Shown: positions 24,401-36,563, counted from the first letter of the stretch. The stretch: DNA of 64,000 nucleotides from Bidens hawaiensis (GCA_021521415.1 JAIQDT010001101.1:124001-188000); one strand, 5' to 3'. A program made the numbers and translations. The notes: generated by a model from the sequence alone, not told the origin.

Positions 24401-25498
24401 TAAAGTGAAGTCTCCTCTAGCGACCACGTGCACCCTTGCACCGTTGCCCATGAAAAGACTCACTTCGCCCTTCTTTAAGTCTTCATTCCTTTTGAACCCC
24501 TGCAACCAATTGCAAATATGAGTTCCACATCCGGTATCCAATACCCATGTGTTAGAAGAAATAAGATTTAGCTCAATATTAATCATAAAGACATTACCCG
24601 AGGCATGCCCCGCATTCCTCTTGTCTCTTAGCTCTTTTAGGTAGACCGGGCAATTGCGTTTCCAATGTCCGGTCTCCCCACAACCAAAACAAGGATCATC
24701 CTTATGACCCCTCGGTTCCACAACCTTTTGTTTCTTTGCCATAACCGGTGATTTGCCCTTACCCTTAAGATGCACAGGAGGACCCTTTCTTTTTGCTACC
24801 TTAGCCTTAGAATTGGGTTGAGATCGATTCTTGGATTTACCTTCATTGATCGCAAACACGGGTAAAACCCTTTTACCCATGCTCGCCTCGGCTGTTTTAA
24901 GCATTGAGTGAAGTTCTTCAATGTTTTTGTCCCACCCATTCATGTTATAATTTAACACGAAAGTGTCGAACCTTTTCGACAGGGAGTTAAGGATCAAATC
25001 CGTTGCTAACTCTTTTGAGATGGGACAATTGAGCTTGGCGAGGCGATCAATGTAACTTTTCATCTTAAGTACATAAGTTGAAACTGGTTGATTATCATCC
25101 ATTCTACATGCATGCAAGGCTCGAACCGTTTCGAACCTTTCAACTCTTGATTGCTTAAGGAACATTTCCTTAAGTTGAGTAATCATGTCGTACGCATTAT
25201 GGTTTTCGAAATCCTTTTGGATTTCGGGAACCATAGTCGCCAACATGAGGCATGACACTTGAATGGAATCTTCCGTGTGTTGGACCCAATTCATATATTC
25301 GACCTCACTTCCCTCTTCCGGTTCGTTGGGGATAGGTGTTTCCAAAACATGATATAATTTTTCTTGTTTTAGAACAATCCTTAAATTTCGGAACCAATCC
25401 GAAAAGTTATTGTGGTTAAGACGGTCTTTAGCGAGAATAGATCGGAGAGATACATTTTGGACGTTAGGGATTATGTTGTCGTCGACGTGTGCGGCCAT
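21482..25498 (-). pseudogene. Copia 1 gag-pol polyprotein, one in-frame TAG
   Basis: I chose the ATG at 25498 (MAAHVDDNIIP). A UBN2-type gag comes first, then the zinc knuckle CFGCGETGHWKRNC (about 24690-24650) and the protease motif WVLDTGCGTHICN (about 24540). The GAG-pre-integrase part is WHCRLGHINKNRV. The integrase core has IIHTDVCGPLKP, LRSDRGGEYLSDAF and PQHNGVSERRNRTLLD. RT shows YKARLVAKGFTQTQGIDYDE, WQMDVKTAFLNGYLEEDV, YGLKQASRMW and the active site FLILYVDDILLFGND. RNase H shows YVDASFQTDRDDSRSQSGYV and LSTTESEYIA. The frame is open for all of about 1338 codons except a TAG at 22673-22675, just after the NGYLEEDVHMV segment, where glutamine (CAG) would be normal. This looks like a recently inactivated element gene. 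Confidence 0.92.
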
Positions 25499-27282
25499 CT
25501 GCAGAATTTTAATTAAGTTCATTTTAGTGTTTTACCTTTTTAATTATTAATACCCTTTTATATATACCAAATATAATTAATAATTAAAATCTAGAATCCA
25601 ACGATAAACCCGACTCCGGTTAGGTGACCTTTTTCCCATTGTCGGTTTATCAAGGTAGTTATTCATAACAATTGCAAACCCTTTTGCAACTTCTAGAGTT
25701 TATAGGACCGGTTCGAAATCATATTTCGTGTCGGCATGTTTATCCCATCAACACCTATTAGACCCCATGCTTGGGTGACCCTCTTCACATGGTTCTAATT
25801 TAAGTCGTCCTACTTGTATCAACTTGTAATATCAACATACAAACGGTTAGGTGACCTTTTTCCCATTTATATGCCAATATTACCTCAACATATTAATTTA
25901 CTCTACGCGGTTAGGTGACCTTTTTCCCACTAAGAGCTTACTAATATGTTAAGCGTTATACAAAAGGATGGTGTTTGACTTATTATCCTTAATTTTAAAA
26001 GGGATTTTTAGTTTTAATAATTCTAGTTGTAAAACTTTAAATCATGTTCTAACATGCATTTAGTAACATGATATTTTGAAACCATTTTCAAAATTCTAAT
26101 TTATAATAAAACCATTTTATTATGGGCGTGAGACGGCTAGTTAATAAATCCATTTTATTAAACTATGTGTCACGTAATTACCGATAATTATTAGAACCCG
26201 TTTTATGCTTTGTTAATTAATTCTATGTGACGAAGTTGATATCCTAATATCTAGCAACCACATAATCAAACAATCAATTAACAAGCATACACAATTATAC
26301 TAGACACGAGCCACTAAGTTAGACCACACTTGTTATCCGAAACAAGTGTGTGTCTTAGGTCCGATCCTAAGGGACACATGACACATGGATGTTGTAGCTC
26401 CCACTCGATCCCGCATCCAAATGCTTCGAGCATCTTCTTCAACCCCGTTGTGATCCATTGGGCTTGAACTTGGGCCTTAGCTTCCATAAGCTTCCATTTG
26501 GGCTCAATAGGTGGGCTTAGATCCTTTTGGGCTTGAATCCCCTTAATGGGCTTGTGAGACCCATTATCACCATACCCGGCCCAATAAGGCCCAAACTTCC
26601 AATTTTGCAATCTTCTTTAAATTTACAAAACAAATGTCCTAATACATTTTTTCTATAAAATAAAGATATTACAAATAATCTATTTATTACATACCCATAT
26701 GAATAAATAATTACAAAACTGCCCCTAATTAATTATTACAAACCGAAACTTGAATAATAATTACAATTATCAACCACAAATAAACATCCATTTTGGTCTA
26801 CGGCTCGGTCTAGTTTTAATAATTAATAAACATAACCCGTTATGTTTTAGGATCCCGTTTCAAAACCCCTTGACTTTATCGAGCCTAGCCCAACCCATTT
26901 TGGGCTTGACCCAATAACTTGATTATGAGCTTCGGCCCACATGTCCAAAACACATGGGCTTCGGCCCAATGAAAGGTCTCATGGGCTTCGGCCCATTTAA
27001 CCAAAATGGGCTTCGGCCCATTTCACTTTCTCCCCTCCTTTTTTTCTTCTCGGTTAACCCATTAACCTAATGAAGTGGGCTTCGGCCCAATATCATCCGA
27101 ATTGGGCTTCGGCCCATATATTCGGTTTTATTATTTTTTTTTTTTTGAACAAAGCCAAAAAAAATAACAAGATTAAATACAAAATTCATGCATGTTAATT
27201 TTCGTATAAAATCTTTCAAGGGGAAAATATAAAACCGAAAACCCGAAGCTTAGTTTCCCGTATCCCGGCTCTTGATGCCATT
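25499..27282 (-). other. Long 5' leader of copia 1 with repeated motifs
   Basis: About 1.8 kb separate the primer site from gag. Three copies of ggttaggtgacctttttccc occur near 25619, 25847 and 25910. Five copies of tgggcttcggccca, plus one partial copy, cluster at 26930-27118. The latter is a perfect inverted repeat around a four-base loop. A weak 99-codon frame at 26314-26610 shows no domain and is probably fortuitous. Confidence 0.7.
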
Positions 27283-28304
27283 TGTTGGGTTTCTATGGAT
27301 ATTTTAAACTTAGTTAACCATTTAACTAGTCACAATTAAGGCGGAAGCGTGATATAAACAAACTAAACATATGTATCCATGTGTATATATATGTATATAT
27401 ATTACAAGTTTATAGGAAATGTGTACATGAACAACCTAATTTATTCATGTTATAAGATTACCAATAATCTATATATTAGAAACCCGAAGCAAGGATCAAA
27501 TGATACGGGAAAACTAAACTATCAAAGCCATAAACACTTACATTCTTAACCTTTTAAGAGTGTAGTTGATGTTGAAGAAGATGATGATGTTAATGCTAGA
27601 CTTTCAAAGGGAAAATCCTCAAACAGAATATACCCCGAGCCTCCAACACACACCGAGCTATGTTAGGGAGCTTGAACACGAATAACCGAGACCCGAGCCT
27701 CTTCTTTTGATCTTGGCCGAAAAACAAGAACCAAGAAAGGGAAAGAGTTATTGTTCTTTTGTTACTTGAAAGTATATGTTGTTACTTGAAAGAATATCTA
27801 TATATTCACACTCAACCTTTTTCAAATCTTTTCATCCATGATGTTAGTTTTTAGTCAAGTAATGTTTACTCAACTTCCACCAAATACATGACAAAATTTG
27901 ACCAAGACATTGGGGTGTGGGGCCCACCCTAAAACCGGCCCCAATAATTATTATTTATTTATTTTTATTTTTTTATTTTTTTTATTTTATACTTTATAAA
28001 ATATATATAAACACCCCATCTTTTATAAACCATTTTATAAAAGAACACATATTTAAATAATCATTCCAATAATAATTATTTGAATAAATAAATTAACCAA
28101 TTAATTTATTTAACACTTTCAAGTAAGTATTCAGAAACCCGATTTTCTGAATGCGTCGTGTTCTGTATTTGTCTTATAGATCTTATCTTAACAAATACAT
28201 AATTGGTGTGTGTCTAACTCGTTATTGGGTATGACTCGACTTGGATCAAACACAGCTAGCCACATTAACCTAATTATGTGTCTCGGGCATACGGTATTCC
28301 AACA
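27283..28304 (-). repeat. 5' LTR of copia 1
   Basis: 1022 bases, TGTTGGGTTTC to ATTCCAACA. It contains extra AT-rich sequence around 27930-27990 absent from the other LTR. The adjacent primer site is at 27267-27280. Confidence 0.9.
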
Positions 28305-30164
28305 GTAGATACTGGTGTTTCTGTTGGTTTCTTGCTAAGCTTGTGTTTATGAAAGTTGCCTTCCAAAAAAAATGTAAACATCCAAAGAAATATATCTGAA
28401 GTAAGATGTACAGAATTTCAATATTTACCCGATTTAGCATCTTGCCTTTTACAAATTGTGTTAAACCAAACAATTTAATCAAATATAGCTATTTTGAGCA
28501 CTAAGAGTTTAACTTCACTATAATTTGACAATTTGAACACGAACACATTGCAATGACACATGTTACCATCAAGAGTTCGTTTACCGGTTTCAAAAGGGAA
28601 TGACGAATCCAAATCAAACATAATGTCATGTTATGAAATGAAATGAAAAGAAAAAAAGTTATCTAGAATTAGCTAAACTCCTGTGCCCGCACTCGGGAGT
28701 CACCTATCATATCAAGGTTTATACTTAATTATTATCCTTTATATTTTTTTTTCTTTTCACTAAATTATATTTTCACCCTGATGAATTAAGTTCATAGTTT
28801 TATTGAAGTGACCCCCTAAGCTTTGATATTTCTCATACTTTTGTCTAATATACTTTTAATTGCATGGATTTTGGTTCAAAAGTGAAATGCACACTACACA
28901 TGTTAAAAGTTTTATTGGTTGTTAAATAAATATTAATTTGTTGTTTATGAAATTTGGCTTGTAAACAACTTAGAACATTTTTATACAGAAAGTGTGTACT
29001 GCGTATGTGTGTGCGCCTTCACCTCTAGCCTCGACTCCAGGGAAGCTATCGCCTCGGGGCACCTCATATTTTTAAACTCAGAACCTTGGCTTTTCTTGAA
29101 ATTTTATAATATGTTTCACAAACTATTTTTTATTTTGTTTCAAAACTTAATACCCATATGAATTCACTTAACATTTCTAATGTGTATAATATACTAATGT
29201 ATACATCTACGAAAGCCAACACAAAGAAGTGGAACCGCTACTTGCTACGCCGCCTACGCTCATGTTACATAGTTATTATGTGTACATTAATGTTCACAAG
29301 CTACTTTGGAACCATGTGCTTATGTACTGAACGCACCCCATATTCATTGATCAACAAGCTTATATATACATAGGTGACAGGTGGACTACACAACAAACTA
29401 AGACGCATTCTTTTGAACCAAAAGGCTATATAGTTAAGTCTATAATACAAAAGCACGATAAAGATATTAAAAATACACAAAAACTGGATGTATAACAATC
29501 TTATCTACATCCTAATATGTTCATCAGAATTCACAAGCAAACATATGTAATGACTCTTGAAGACACATGCTCTGGATGGAAACAAATCGAGACCCTAAAG
29601 AAGGCGGTGCATTTGACAACGAGGCAAAACCGCAGTACATGCACACATTGTTGCAGAACATGTATAGACTATACTCCTATAAAGTCCTGCTGCAACATAG
29701 GACCCGACTTGAAATTACAAAGAAATTGAACCAAAATCTATCAAACCACGAGTCTACGTCTTACAGATTAGAAATGAGAGGACAACAACAAGGACCCCAT
29801 GACTATTTAGGAATCTATAGATTAATATATAAAGTAATCTGCAGAAGAAGAATACTGAACACAAAACATCTAAATTCCCAACGCCTGATCACCTTAACAT
29901 CCAATTTAGGGAATAACCACACCAATCACGCCTCAACCTGAGTTACGTTATCCAAATTCAAGATCATAAACATCATAAAAGTATTCTGATACATACTCGG
30001 TCATCTATTCCCGCCAAAACCAAACTAACTAAACGGATTAGGAGGAAACGCGGTGCCAGTTTAGCTAGTAACCTTAGTTAGCAGTAGTACTAGTAATCGC
30101 GTTCATCATTTTTTATCGGATTTTCAATGTTTATGCTCTCAGTTTTATCACTACAATTAGAAAC
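28305..30164. other. Intergenic sequence, no supported gene
   Basis: AT-rich and without recognisable transposon domains. The part nearest 30165 is probably 3' UTR and downstream sequence of the small gene on the minus strand. Short open frames at 29158-29941 show no domain and poor codon structure. Confidence 0.5.
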
Positions 30165-30494
30165 TTAATCCTTCTCGAATCTGATTCCAATATCATTTCC
30201 TTCGTCTATTGCCTTCGATTTTCCGGTTTTATCACCAGCAGAACTGTTATCCGAATCATAATCCGATTCATCATCATCATAATAAGCGTAATACGATTCG
30301 TTACTAACTGTTGGAGGAAAACAGAAGAAGTTCCAAAGGCAAATAACAACACGACCTAATTGCTGAAGAGGAAAACAGATAACGAGATCTAGTAACTCAT
30401 CGCTGGTGATTCGATCGGAGATGCATGCTACCGATTGCCATACGTCGGCGGATACGGTGGCTACTGATGCAACTAGCACGGTGTTGAATACCAT
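30165..30494 (-). CDS. Small conserved-looking plant protein, function unknown (109 aa)
   Basis: This is a single uninterrupted frame with ATG at 30494 in a good context (cccATGG). Upstream on the minus strand are a CT/CA-rich leader and a TATA-like stretch near 30590-30600, about the right distance for a plant promoter. The protein starts with a hydrophobic segment (MVFNTVLVASVATVSADVW). A central part with a cysteine and a second hydrophobic patch follows (LLDLVICFPLQQLGRVVICL, then WNFFCFPP). It ends in an acidic, Tyr/Asp/Ser-rich tail (YYDDDESDYDSDNSS) and a lysine-rich end. That composition is not transposon-like, and it is the only clean frame in a low-copy-looking interval. I do not recognise a named family. 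It may be membrane-associated, but that is inference. Confidence 0.62.
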   Translation of the reverse strand: MVFNTVLVASVATVSADVWQSVACISDRITSDELLDLVICFPLQQLGRVVICLWNFFCFPPTVSNESYYAYYDDDESDYDSDNSSAGDKTGKSKAIDEGNDIGIRFEKD

Positions 30495-32519
30495 GGGGAG
30501 ATTGTTAGGGTTGAAGTTGAAGATTTGGTGGTGGATTCTGTTTGTTCATCATAACTGATTGTTGTTGTTGTGTAGTTTGGTGAAATAATAATATAAAATA
30601 TACTTACCAGTATTAAAGACAAGTGTCATCATTGTTGCTTTGGCGTAAAATGAATAATAATATAAAATTTAAACAACAGGAAAGTTCCGGACCTAGTGGC
30701 TGGTTTCCAGATTGTTTATTGATGGACCTGAATTAAAGGTGTGTATCGAAACCGGTTAATTGAACGGAAACCGAGATTAGTTTTTAAACTGAATTGGTTT
30801 GAAACCGATAATATAGATAATATATGGAACCGAATATTGTTGTAGGTTTGGGGCTGGTTTAAAGTGTTGATGCAGGAGCCAGTTTCGAACAGATGCTCAA
30901 AACCTAGCTTGGCACTGATGTATATATGTATATTATGTATTCTATGTATGTGTGTGTGTAAAAAAGGCATTTGTTAGACCGATCGTAGTGGAAGAGAAGT
31001 CAAAGGACCCCCCCCCCCCCCTCCCTTCTTTGAGAAGTAACCGAGAAGAGGAGTTTTAGGTTACGAATTGATTTGTGCACCCGCACCTCTACCCTGAATT
31101 TTGAGTATTCAAGTCTCATGTTACATAAAAACATGGCTGACTCTTGAGTTGTGCGAGCTGCACAATCGTCCGAGGCACGGTTTCGGTAGAGGGCACAAAA
31201 TTTTTAAAAATATGTTAGTTTTTTAAACATTAACAATTGAAAGGGTCAATGGCTTATGAAATAACGAGAAAATGAGAAAGAAAAAAGCTATAACAAAGAA
31301 AAAGAAACATCGTTGGAAAATTTTCCGGTGAGTGTGAAGTTGCAGCGGGATATATGTTTTGAAGGCGAGAAGATCAATAATATTATTTTATTATTATTTT
31401 TTAGTGCACACTTTGCACACTTTAATATCTTATTTTAAAATGGCATTTTCTTTTCTTGTTAAATAATACATTTTTTTTTAAATAATGTAAAGTTAAAGTA
31501 AATTGTCAATTTTTTGAAGCTCAAACCAAAATCTATTTGATAAGGAATGTTAGGAGAATTTTGCGAATAATCGGTTAGCCGCTAGCTATTAATGTATTTG
31601 ATTTTATTATTATATTTTGCTATATTTATTATTATAACGATATTGTCGTTTTAAAAAAATAGTTTATATATTTGTTACTCGTTATGACACATGCTTTTAT
31701 TTTCGGCTTGGCCGAGTTACATAAATTCTCGGAAACGGCCCTGTATAAAAAGATAATGATTTAGGAGTATATACGTTTGAGAATATATCAGTTAGCTACC
31801 TAAACAAAATCGACCGTGTTACACGATAAACTTGATTTACCTCTCGTGTGTCGAGTCTAAAGTGGTTTAACATGGTTGTGGTTGTGGTTGGTTAGAGTCC
31901 ATGTACATCTTGACTATGCATGATGACCACTCGATCATGATATGCTAGTAACATGACATTGTTTTGAATATACAATGGATAGTATTTAACTGAAGATCAT
32001 GCACGTGTCTAATAAAGTCAATGGATAATATCTAATCTTAGATTAAGCATAAGTAGTGCGAATCCTGGACTAAAGCACGGGGGGGGGGGGACGAACTCAA
32101 AATGTATATAAAATTTCACAAACAAGGGGGCAGGGCTCAAATTTTCGGCCAAAAAAAGCTAAACTTACACTACGTATAAAAATTTCGACCGAAAACGGGT
32201 AAATTTACACTACTGCGTAAAAAAACAGGAGGGGTCGGGGCCACCCCGGGCCCCAACTATACTTCGCCCATGAGCATATTAATTTTCCCTTACAAACGAC
32301 GATGTATATTAGAAAAAAGAAGAATAAAAAACTAGCAAAAAGCTATAAACGAGACAACAAAAATAGTTACACAAGAAAGTTGGAGCAACACCTATTTGAA
32401 ACCGGTTTCTTTTGAAGCTGGTCGAAAGCATTCACTCGTGAGAATTTAATCATCTATAACTTGAGTTTTTATTGTTGTTGCTTTGGTTTGAATTTTGAGT
32501 TTTTAGTCAAATTTGGTAC
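30495..32519. other. Intergenic sequence with transposon scraps
   Basis: 30730-30900 contains degenerate aaaccggtt-type motifs like those of the hAT element at 46 kb. Homopolymers of C (31009-31021) and G (near 32080-32090) occur. A hAT-MITE-like right end ggccctg stands at 31743. 32090-32280 resembles a decayed non-coding repeat. No gene is supported. Confidence 0.45.
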
Positions 32520-32879
32520 TTTTTAAATGGGATTACTCCAAAGAATAGTAACCAACTTTTAAAGTTATTCCAATCAAGTCATTGATACAAACTTTTGTTC
32601 CAATCAGGTCACTGAACTTTCATTTTTGTTCCAATCCTAGATATTTTACCTGGATAGCAGGTAATCTAGGTTTTTTTTTATTTTTCAATGTTTTTACTTT
32701 GCATAATAACTTTTAAGGTTGCGAAAATTAATAAAAATGCGAAATATAATTTTATAATTTCGAAAATTTGCAAAAAAATTTCGGAAAATTGAGGTTCGGG
32801 TTAGAACGGGTCAAGGTCAAAACGGGTTTCGGGTCAGTTTTTTTTTAACCAACGAATCAGCGTGTTTTCAACACGCTAC

Positions 32880-33130
32880 AACTCGTTTTAACAACAAAAG
32901 CTCGTTTAAGTGATTTTTCAGTTCGTTTCAGCACCTAACAGCTCGTTTAAGCGATTTTTCAGTTCGTTTCAGCACCTAACAGCTCGTTTAAGCGATTTTT
33001 CAGTTCGTTTCAGCACCTAACAGCTCGTTTAAGCGATTTTTCAGTTCGTTTAAGCACTTAACAGCTCGTTTAAGCGATTTTAAGTTCGTTTCAGTACTTA
33101 ACAGCTCTTTTAAACGATTTTTCAGCTCGT
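32880..33130. repeat. Left-arm 41-bp tandem repeats of the MULE-like element
   Basis: About six copies of a unit with cagttcgtttcagcac and ctaacagctcgtttaagcg. It is the reverse complement of the array at 34135-34625, so the arrays sit within the inverted arms. Confidence 0.88.
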
Positions 33131-34110
33131 ATATAGATGGACACTGGGGGACGCCACCACTCGTTATTTAATTTAATTAAACAGAGTGATGTGCTAGTTT
33201 AAGTGCATTTAATTCTTACTACATCAAGTTAGTCAGATTACAGTAATACTTCATATGCCTTATTGAATTTTTAGCTTCACTACCCCCCTCAAGATGAGAA
33301 CCCACAAGGTTTATGATCTATTAAGTATATTAATAATATTCAAGAGAAACTTTTCAAAGCTAGTTGGGGCTACCGGCGCATTCCAAGTCTAGTGCGTTAT
33401 CTTTATTTAATCTCATATATAATAGTAGTTTTGAAAAACCAATCTCAAATTATTCTATCATTTTCCATTATTTGAAAAAATTTTCGTTAAATATTCGGGA
33501 CATTTTTCACACCTTTTTTTATATTTTTTGGATTTATTATTATTATTTGCCTTTTTTTTTATAAAAACGTCCATTTCCCATCCAACACTTAAATGTAACA
33601 TTTTCCTCAATGAGACAGGAAAAAGACAAATAATAAAACAACATTCAAATATATGTAAAGTGGAAAAGACTCCCTTGTTAAATACGACGATATGCCTCAT
33701 GAGGAGTGTTCTGTGCCATTCAATTCGAACAAAAGCTTCACACTCCAGTGCTCTCTACCAAGCTGTCACTTACGAACGAAAGCAACAATAAATAAGCAAA
33801 TAGCCTCCCAAAACTTTAATCAAACCCTATAGAATCAATCATCCAATAACATCTCTGAAGCAACTTGAAAGCAAGCAAAGAAACACCAACACAAAAGAGA
33901 AAGAAAACCAAATATAAAAAGAAAATGTATTGCCGGGTTGCCTCCCGGGAAACGCTGAGTCTACAGAAGAGTCTTCAGCCTGACTCACTACCGAAATCTC
34001 AATCAGGATGTTTTTCTTTTATCAAACCCCGGTCTAACCCGTTTAGTTCAACCCGTTCAACATATTTAATCAAATAACATATAGTGAAACTAAAAAGCAT
34101 TTTAAAACAT
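33131..34110. other. Core between the MULE arms
   Basis: No domain is readable. Around 33284-33300 the minus strand reads CTTGAGGGGGGTAG, reminiscent of a copia polypurine tract. At 33932-33960 gccgggttgcctcccgggaa resembles a motif I associate with Athila-type gypsy elements. The core may therefore be captured retrotransposon sequence. This is weak. Confidence 0.35.
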
Positions 34111-34134
34111 TCAAACGGGTTAGACCGCCAATAC

Positions 34135-34625
34135 TTAAATCGCTTAAACGAGCTGTTAGGTGCTGAAACGAACTTAAAAATCGCTTAAACGAGCTGTTAA
34201 GTGCTTAAACGAACTGAAAAATCGCTTAAACGAGCTGTTAGGTGCTGAAACGAACTGAAAAATCGCTTAAACGAGCTGTTAAGGGCTGAAACGAACTGAA
34301 AAATCGCTTAAACGAGCTGTTAGGTGCTGAAACGAACTTAAAAATCGCTTAAACGAGCTGTTAGGTGCTGAAACGAACTTAAAAATCGCTTAAACGAGCT
34401 GTTACGTGCTGAAACGAACTTAAAAATCGCTTAAACGAGCTGTTAGGTGCTGAAACGAACTGAAAAATCGCTTAAACGAGCTGTTAAGTGCTGAAACAAA
34501 CTTAAAAATCACTTAAACGAGCTTTTAGGTGCTGAAACGAACTTAAAAATCGCTTAAACGAGCTGTTAGGTGCTTAAACGAACTGAAAAATCACTTAAAC
34601 GAGCTTTTGCTGTTAAAACGAGTTG
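34135..34625. repeat. Right-arm 41-bp tandem repeats of the MULE-like element
   Basis: About twelve copies of a 41-base unit containing cgcttaaacgagctgttagg and tgctgaaacgaac, with few substitutions. Roughly twice as many copies as in the left arm, so the arms have changed copy number independently. Confidence 0.9.
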
Positions 34626-34990
34626 TAGCGTGTTGAAAACACGCTGATTCGTTGGTTAAAAAAAAAAACTGACCCGAAACCCGTTTTGACATTGACCCGT
34701 TCTAACCCGAACCTCAATTCTCCGAAATTTTTTTGCAAATTTTTGAAATTATAAAATTATATTTCGCATTTTTAATAATTTTCGCAACCTTTAAAAGTTA
34801 TTATGCAAAATAAAAACATTGAAAAATTAAAAAAAAAAACCTAGATTACCTACTATCTAGGTAAAATATCTAGGATTGGAACAAAAATGAAAATTCAGTG
34901 ACCTGATTGGAACAAAAGTTTTTATCAGTGACTTGATTGGAACAACTTTCAAAGTTGGTTAATATTCTGTGGAGTAATCCCTTTCTAAAT

Positions 34991-36558
34991 TTTACAGCTG
35001 TGTTCTTGAGTCACATTAAAGAGATAAAAGGAAAGGAATTGAAAGGAAATATAATGGTGGTTTTGTTCTCAAGTTTTGTTTTAAAGGAAAGAAAGGAAAT
35101 TGAATAAAATGCTGTGTTTCCTAGATTCATAAAGGAAAGAAAAGAATGGAATTGGAGTGAAACAAAGAAGAAAAATAGAACAATTTTTTTTTCCAATTTG
35201 GAAAGAATTAGAGAGAAATGAAAGGAATTGTAAAAGGAAGAAGATGTAGAAAAGAATGGAAAGGAAATGAAATGAAAACTTTTCCTTTCTTTTCTTTTCC
35301 CTTCTCAAGGCGAGTTCGTTTCACGGAATGGAATGGAATTGGAATTAGAATTTGCATAGGATTTGAAATTTGAAGGAATTGGATTTGGAATCCGAACATT
35401 CCAATAGGAATTTGAATTGATAGGAATTGAAATTCAAATAAATTTTTAATGTGTTCGTTTGACAACTGAAAAAAATCAAGAAGTATTTTTTTTTACAATG
35501 ATAGCGGCGAAAACATTATATTTGTTTTACATTTTTTGTTTCTTATTTATATTTTACGTTATGATTTTTTTATTATTTTTTTTGAAATTTTTTTATATGT
35601 TTTCTATTAAGATCAAAACCCCTCAAAAAATATTCAAAAAATAAGAATAATAATTCATAACTTAAAATATAAATTTAAAACAAAAAATCTAAAAAAACTA
35701 AAATGTTTTATTTATTCGTTGTCCTCGCCAAAAAAAAAAAAAAAAAAAAAAACTTGAGATAAGATTCCAATGAATATCCTTGAATTCCTCCACATTTTGG
35801 AAGGATTTGAAATCCTTCTATTTAAAGGAAGTTGAAGAAATTGAATTCCAATTCCAATTCTTTGAACCGAACACACCAAAATGGAATTAAGATTCCAATT
35901 CCAACGAAACGAACACGCCATGTCATGAGATTTTAATTCCAATTCCTTTGAATTCCCACGAATTCTATGAAACAACTGAAAAACGGATCCCAAACCGAAA
36001 AAACTAAATTGGAGAGGAAAACTAACGGGTTGGTTTTGTGTTTTTGTAAAATTGAATTAGTTTTTCGGTTGGTTCGGTTTTAGTTTTCCGTTAAAATAAA
36101 ACGAAAATCCGAATTTATAGATTTTCATTTTTTATTTTAAGTAATCTATATTAATTTAATAAATTAACTCAAATATTTTGACGCAAATATATAATAATCA
36201 TTTAATTACTGATTAAGAAAATGATTTAGGTTCAAATTCATTAACATAGCCAATTTTCAAACTCAAATATCAAAAATAAAAACACTGAAAAAGAAAAGTT
36301 TTTGGAAATTTAAATTGGGCCGGTTGCAAAACCGGCCCAAACCAAATGTTCATGCACTTCTAATGTTCAATTGTTTTGTTTATAATTACTTTTTGAGTCA
36401 ACGTTTAGAATTTCAACTAGTTGCATTTGTTAATGTTTTTTTCTTGTAAATTTTTTATGTGTGTATTATTTAATTAGTTGCATTTCATTTGCTAAGTTAA
36501 AACCTGATGAAACCTCGTTAACATGTTGTGTAAACTTGGGAAACAAGATTATCACCAC
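34991..36558. other. Intergenic, with GGAATT-rich inverted repeats
   Basis: 35309-35440 is rich in ggaattgga-type motifs. 35760-35930 is rich in the complementary ccaattcca motifs and ends near cgaacac. The two blocks form an imperfect inverted repeat around an AT-rich centre with a poly(A) run (35731-35751), which suggests one or two nested MITEs. No clean termini or target duplication could be fixed. 36000-36558 holds nothing recognisable. Confidence 0.45.
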
Positions 36559-36563
36559 AAGAT

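Larger units (their letters stand above)
19735..28304 (-). mobile_element. Ty1/copia LTR retrotransposon 1 (8.6 kb)
   Basis: LTRs at 19735-20699 and 27283-28304 start TGTTGGGTTTC and end ATTCCAACA on the plus strand. The internal frame read on the minus strand has gag, protease, integrase, RT and RNase H, the copia order. The primer site (27267-27280) reads TGGCATCAAGAGCC on the minus strand, close to initiator methionine tRNA. The polypurine tract lies at 20700-20710. The LTRs differ in length (965 and 1022 bases), so the copy is not new. The five bases outside the LTRs (TTAAC and GTAGA) do not match, so there is no target duplication. Confidence 0.92.
32529..34981. mobile_element. MULE-like non-autonomous DNA transposon with long inverted arms
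   Basis: The left end GGGATTACTCC and right end GGAGTAATCCC are inverted copies. The inverted similarity continues inward for roughly 600 bases on the left (32529-33130) and about 850 on the right (34120-34981). Nine bases outside the ends, TTTTTAAAT (32520-32528) and TTTCTAAAT (34982-34990), match at eight of nine positions, as expected of a Mutator-type target duplication. No transposase is present. The arms contain arrays of a 41-base repeat. Confidence 0.8.

Noticed and set aside
26314..26610. A 99-codon gene in the copia 1 leader
   Set aside because: The frame is made partly of translated gggctt-type repeats, lacks a domain, and lies in a region that should be leader RNA.
30720..30900. 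A second hAT element
   Set aside because: Only degenerate aaaccggtt motifs are seen, with no pair of termini or duplication.
32529..34981. A CRISPR-like array, because of regularly spaced 41-base repeats
   Set aside because: The units are head-to-tail without unique spacers, and the DNA is plant nuclear.
35309..35930. A defined MITE from the GGAATT-rich inverted blocks
   Set aside because: The blocks are imperfect and several alternative ends exist. No target duplication could be fixed, so it is reported only as an unassigned inverted repeat.
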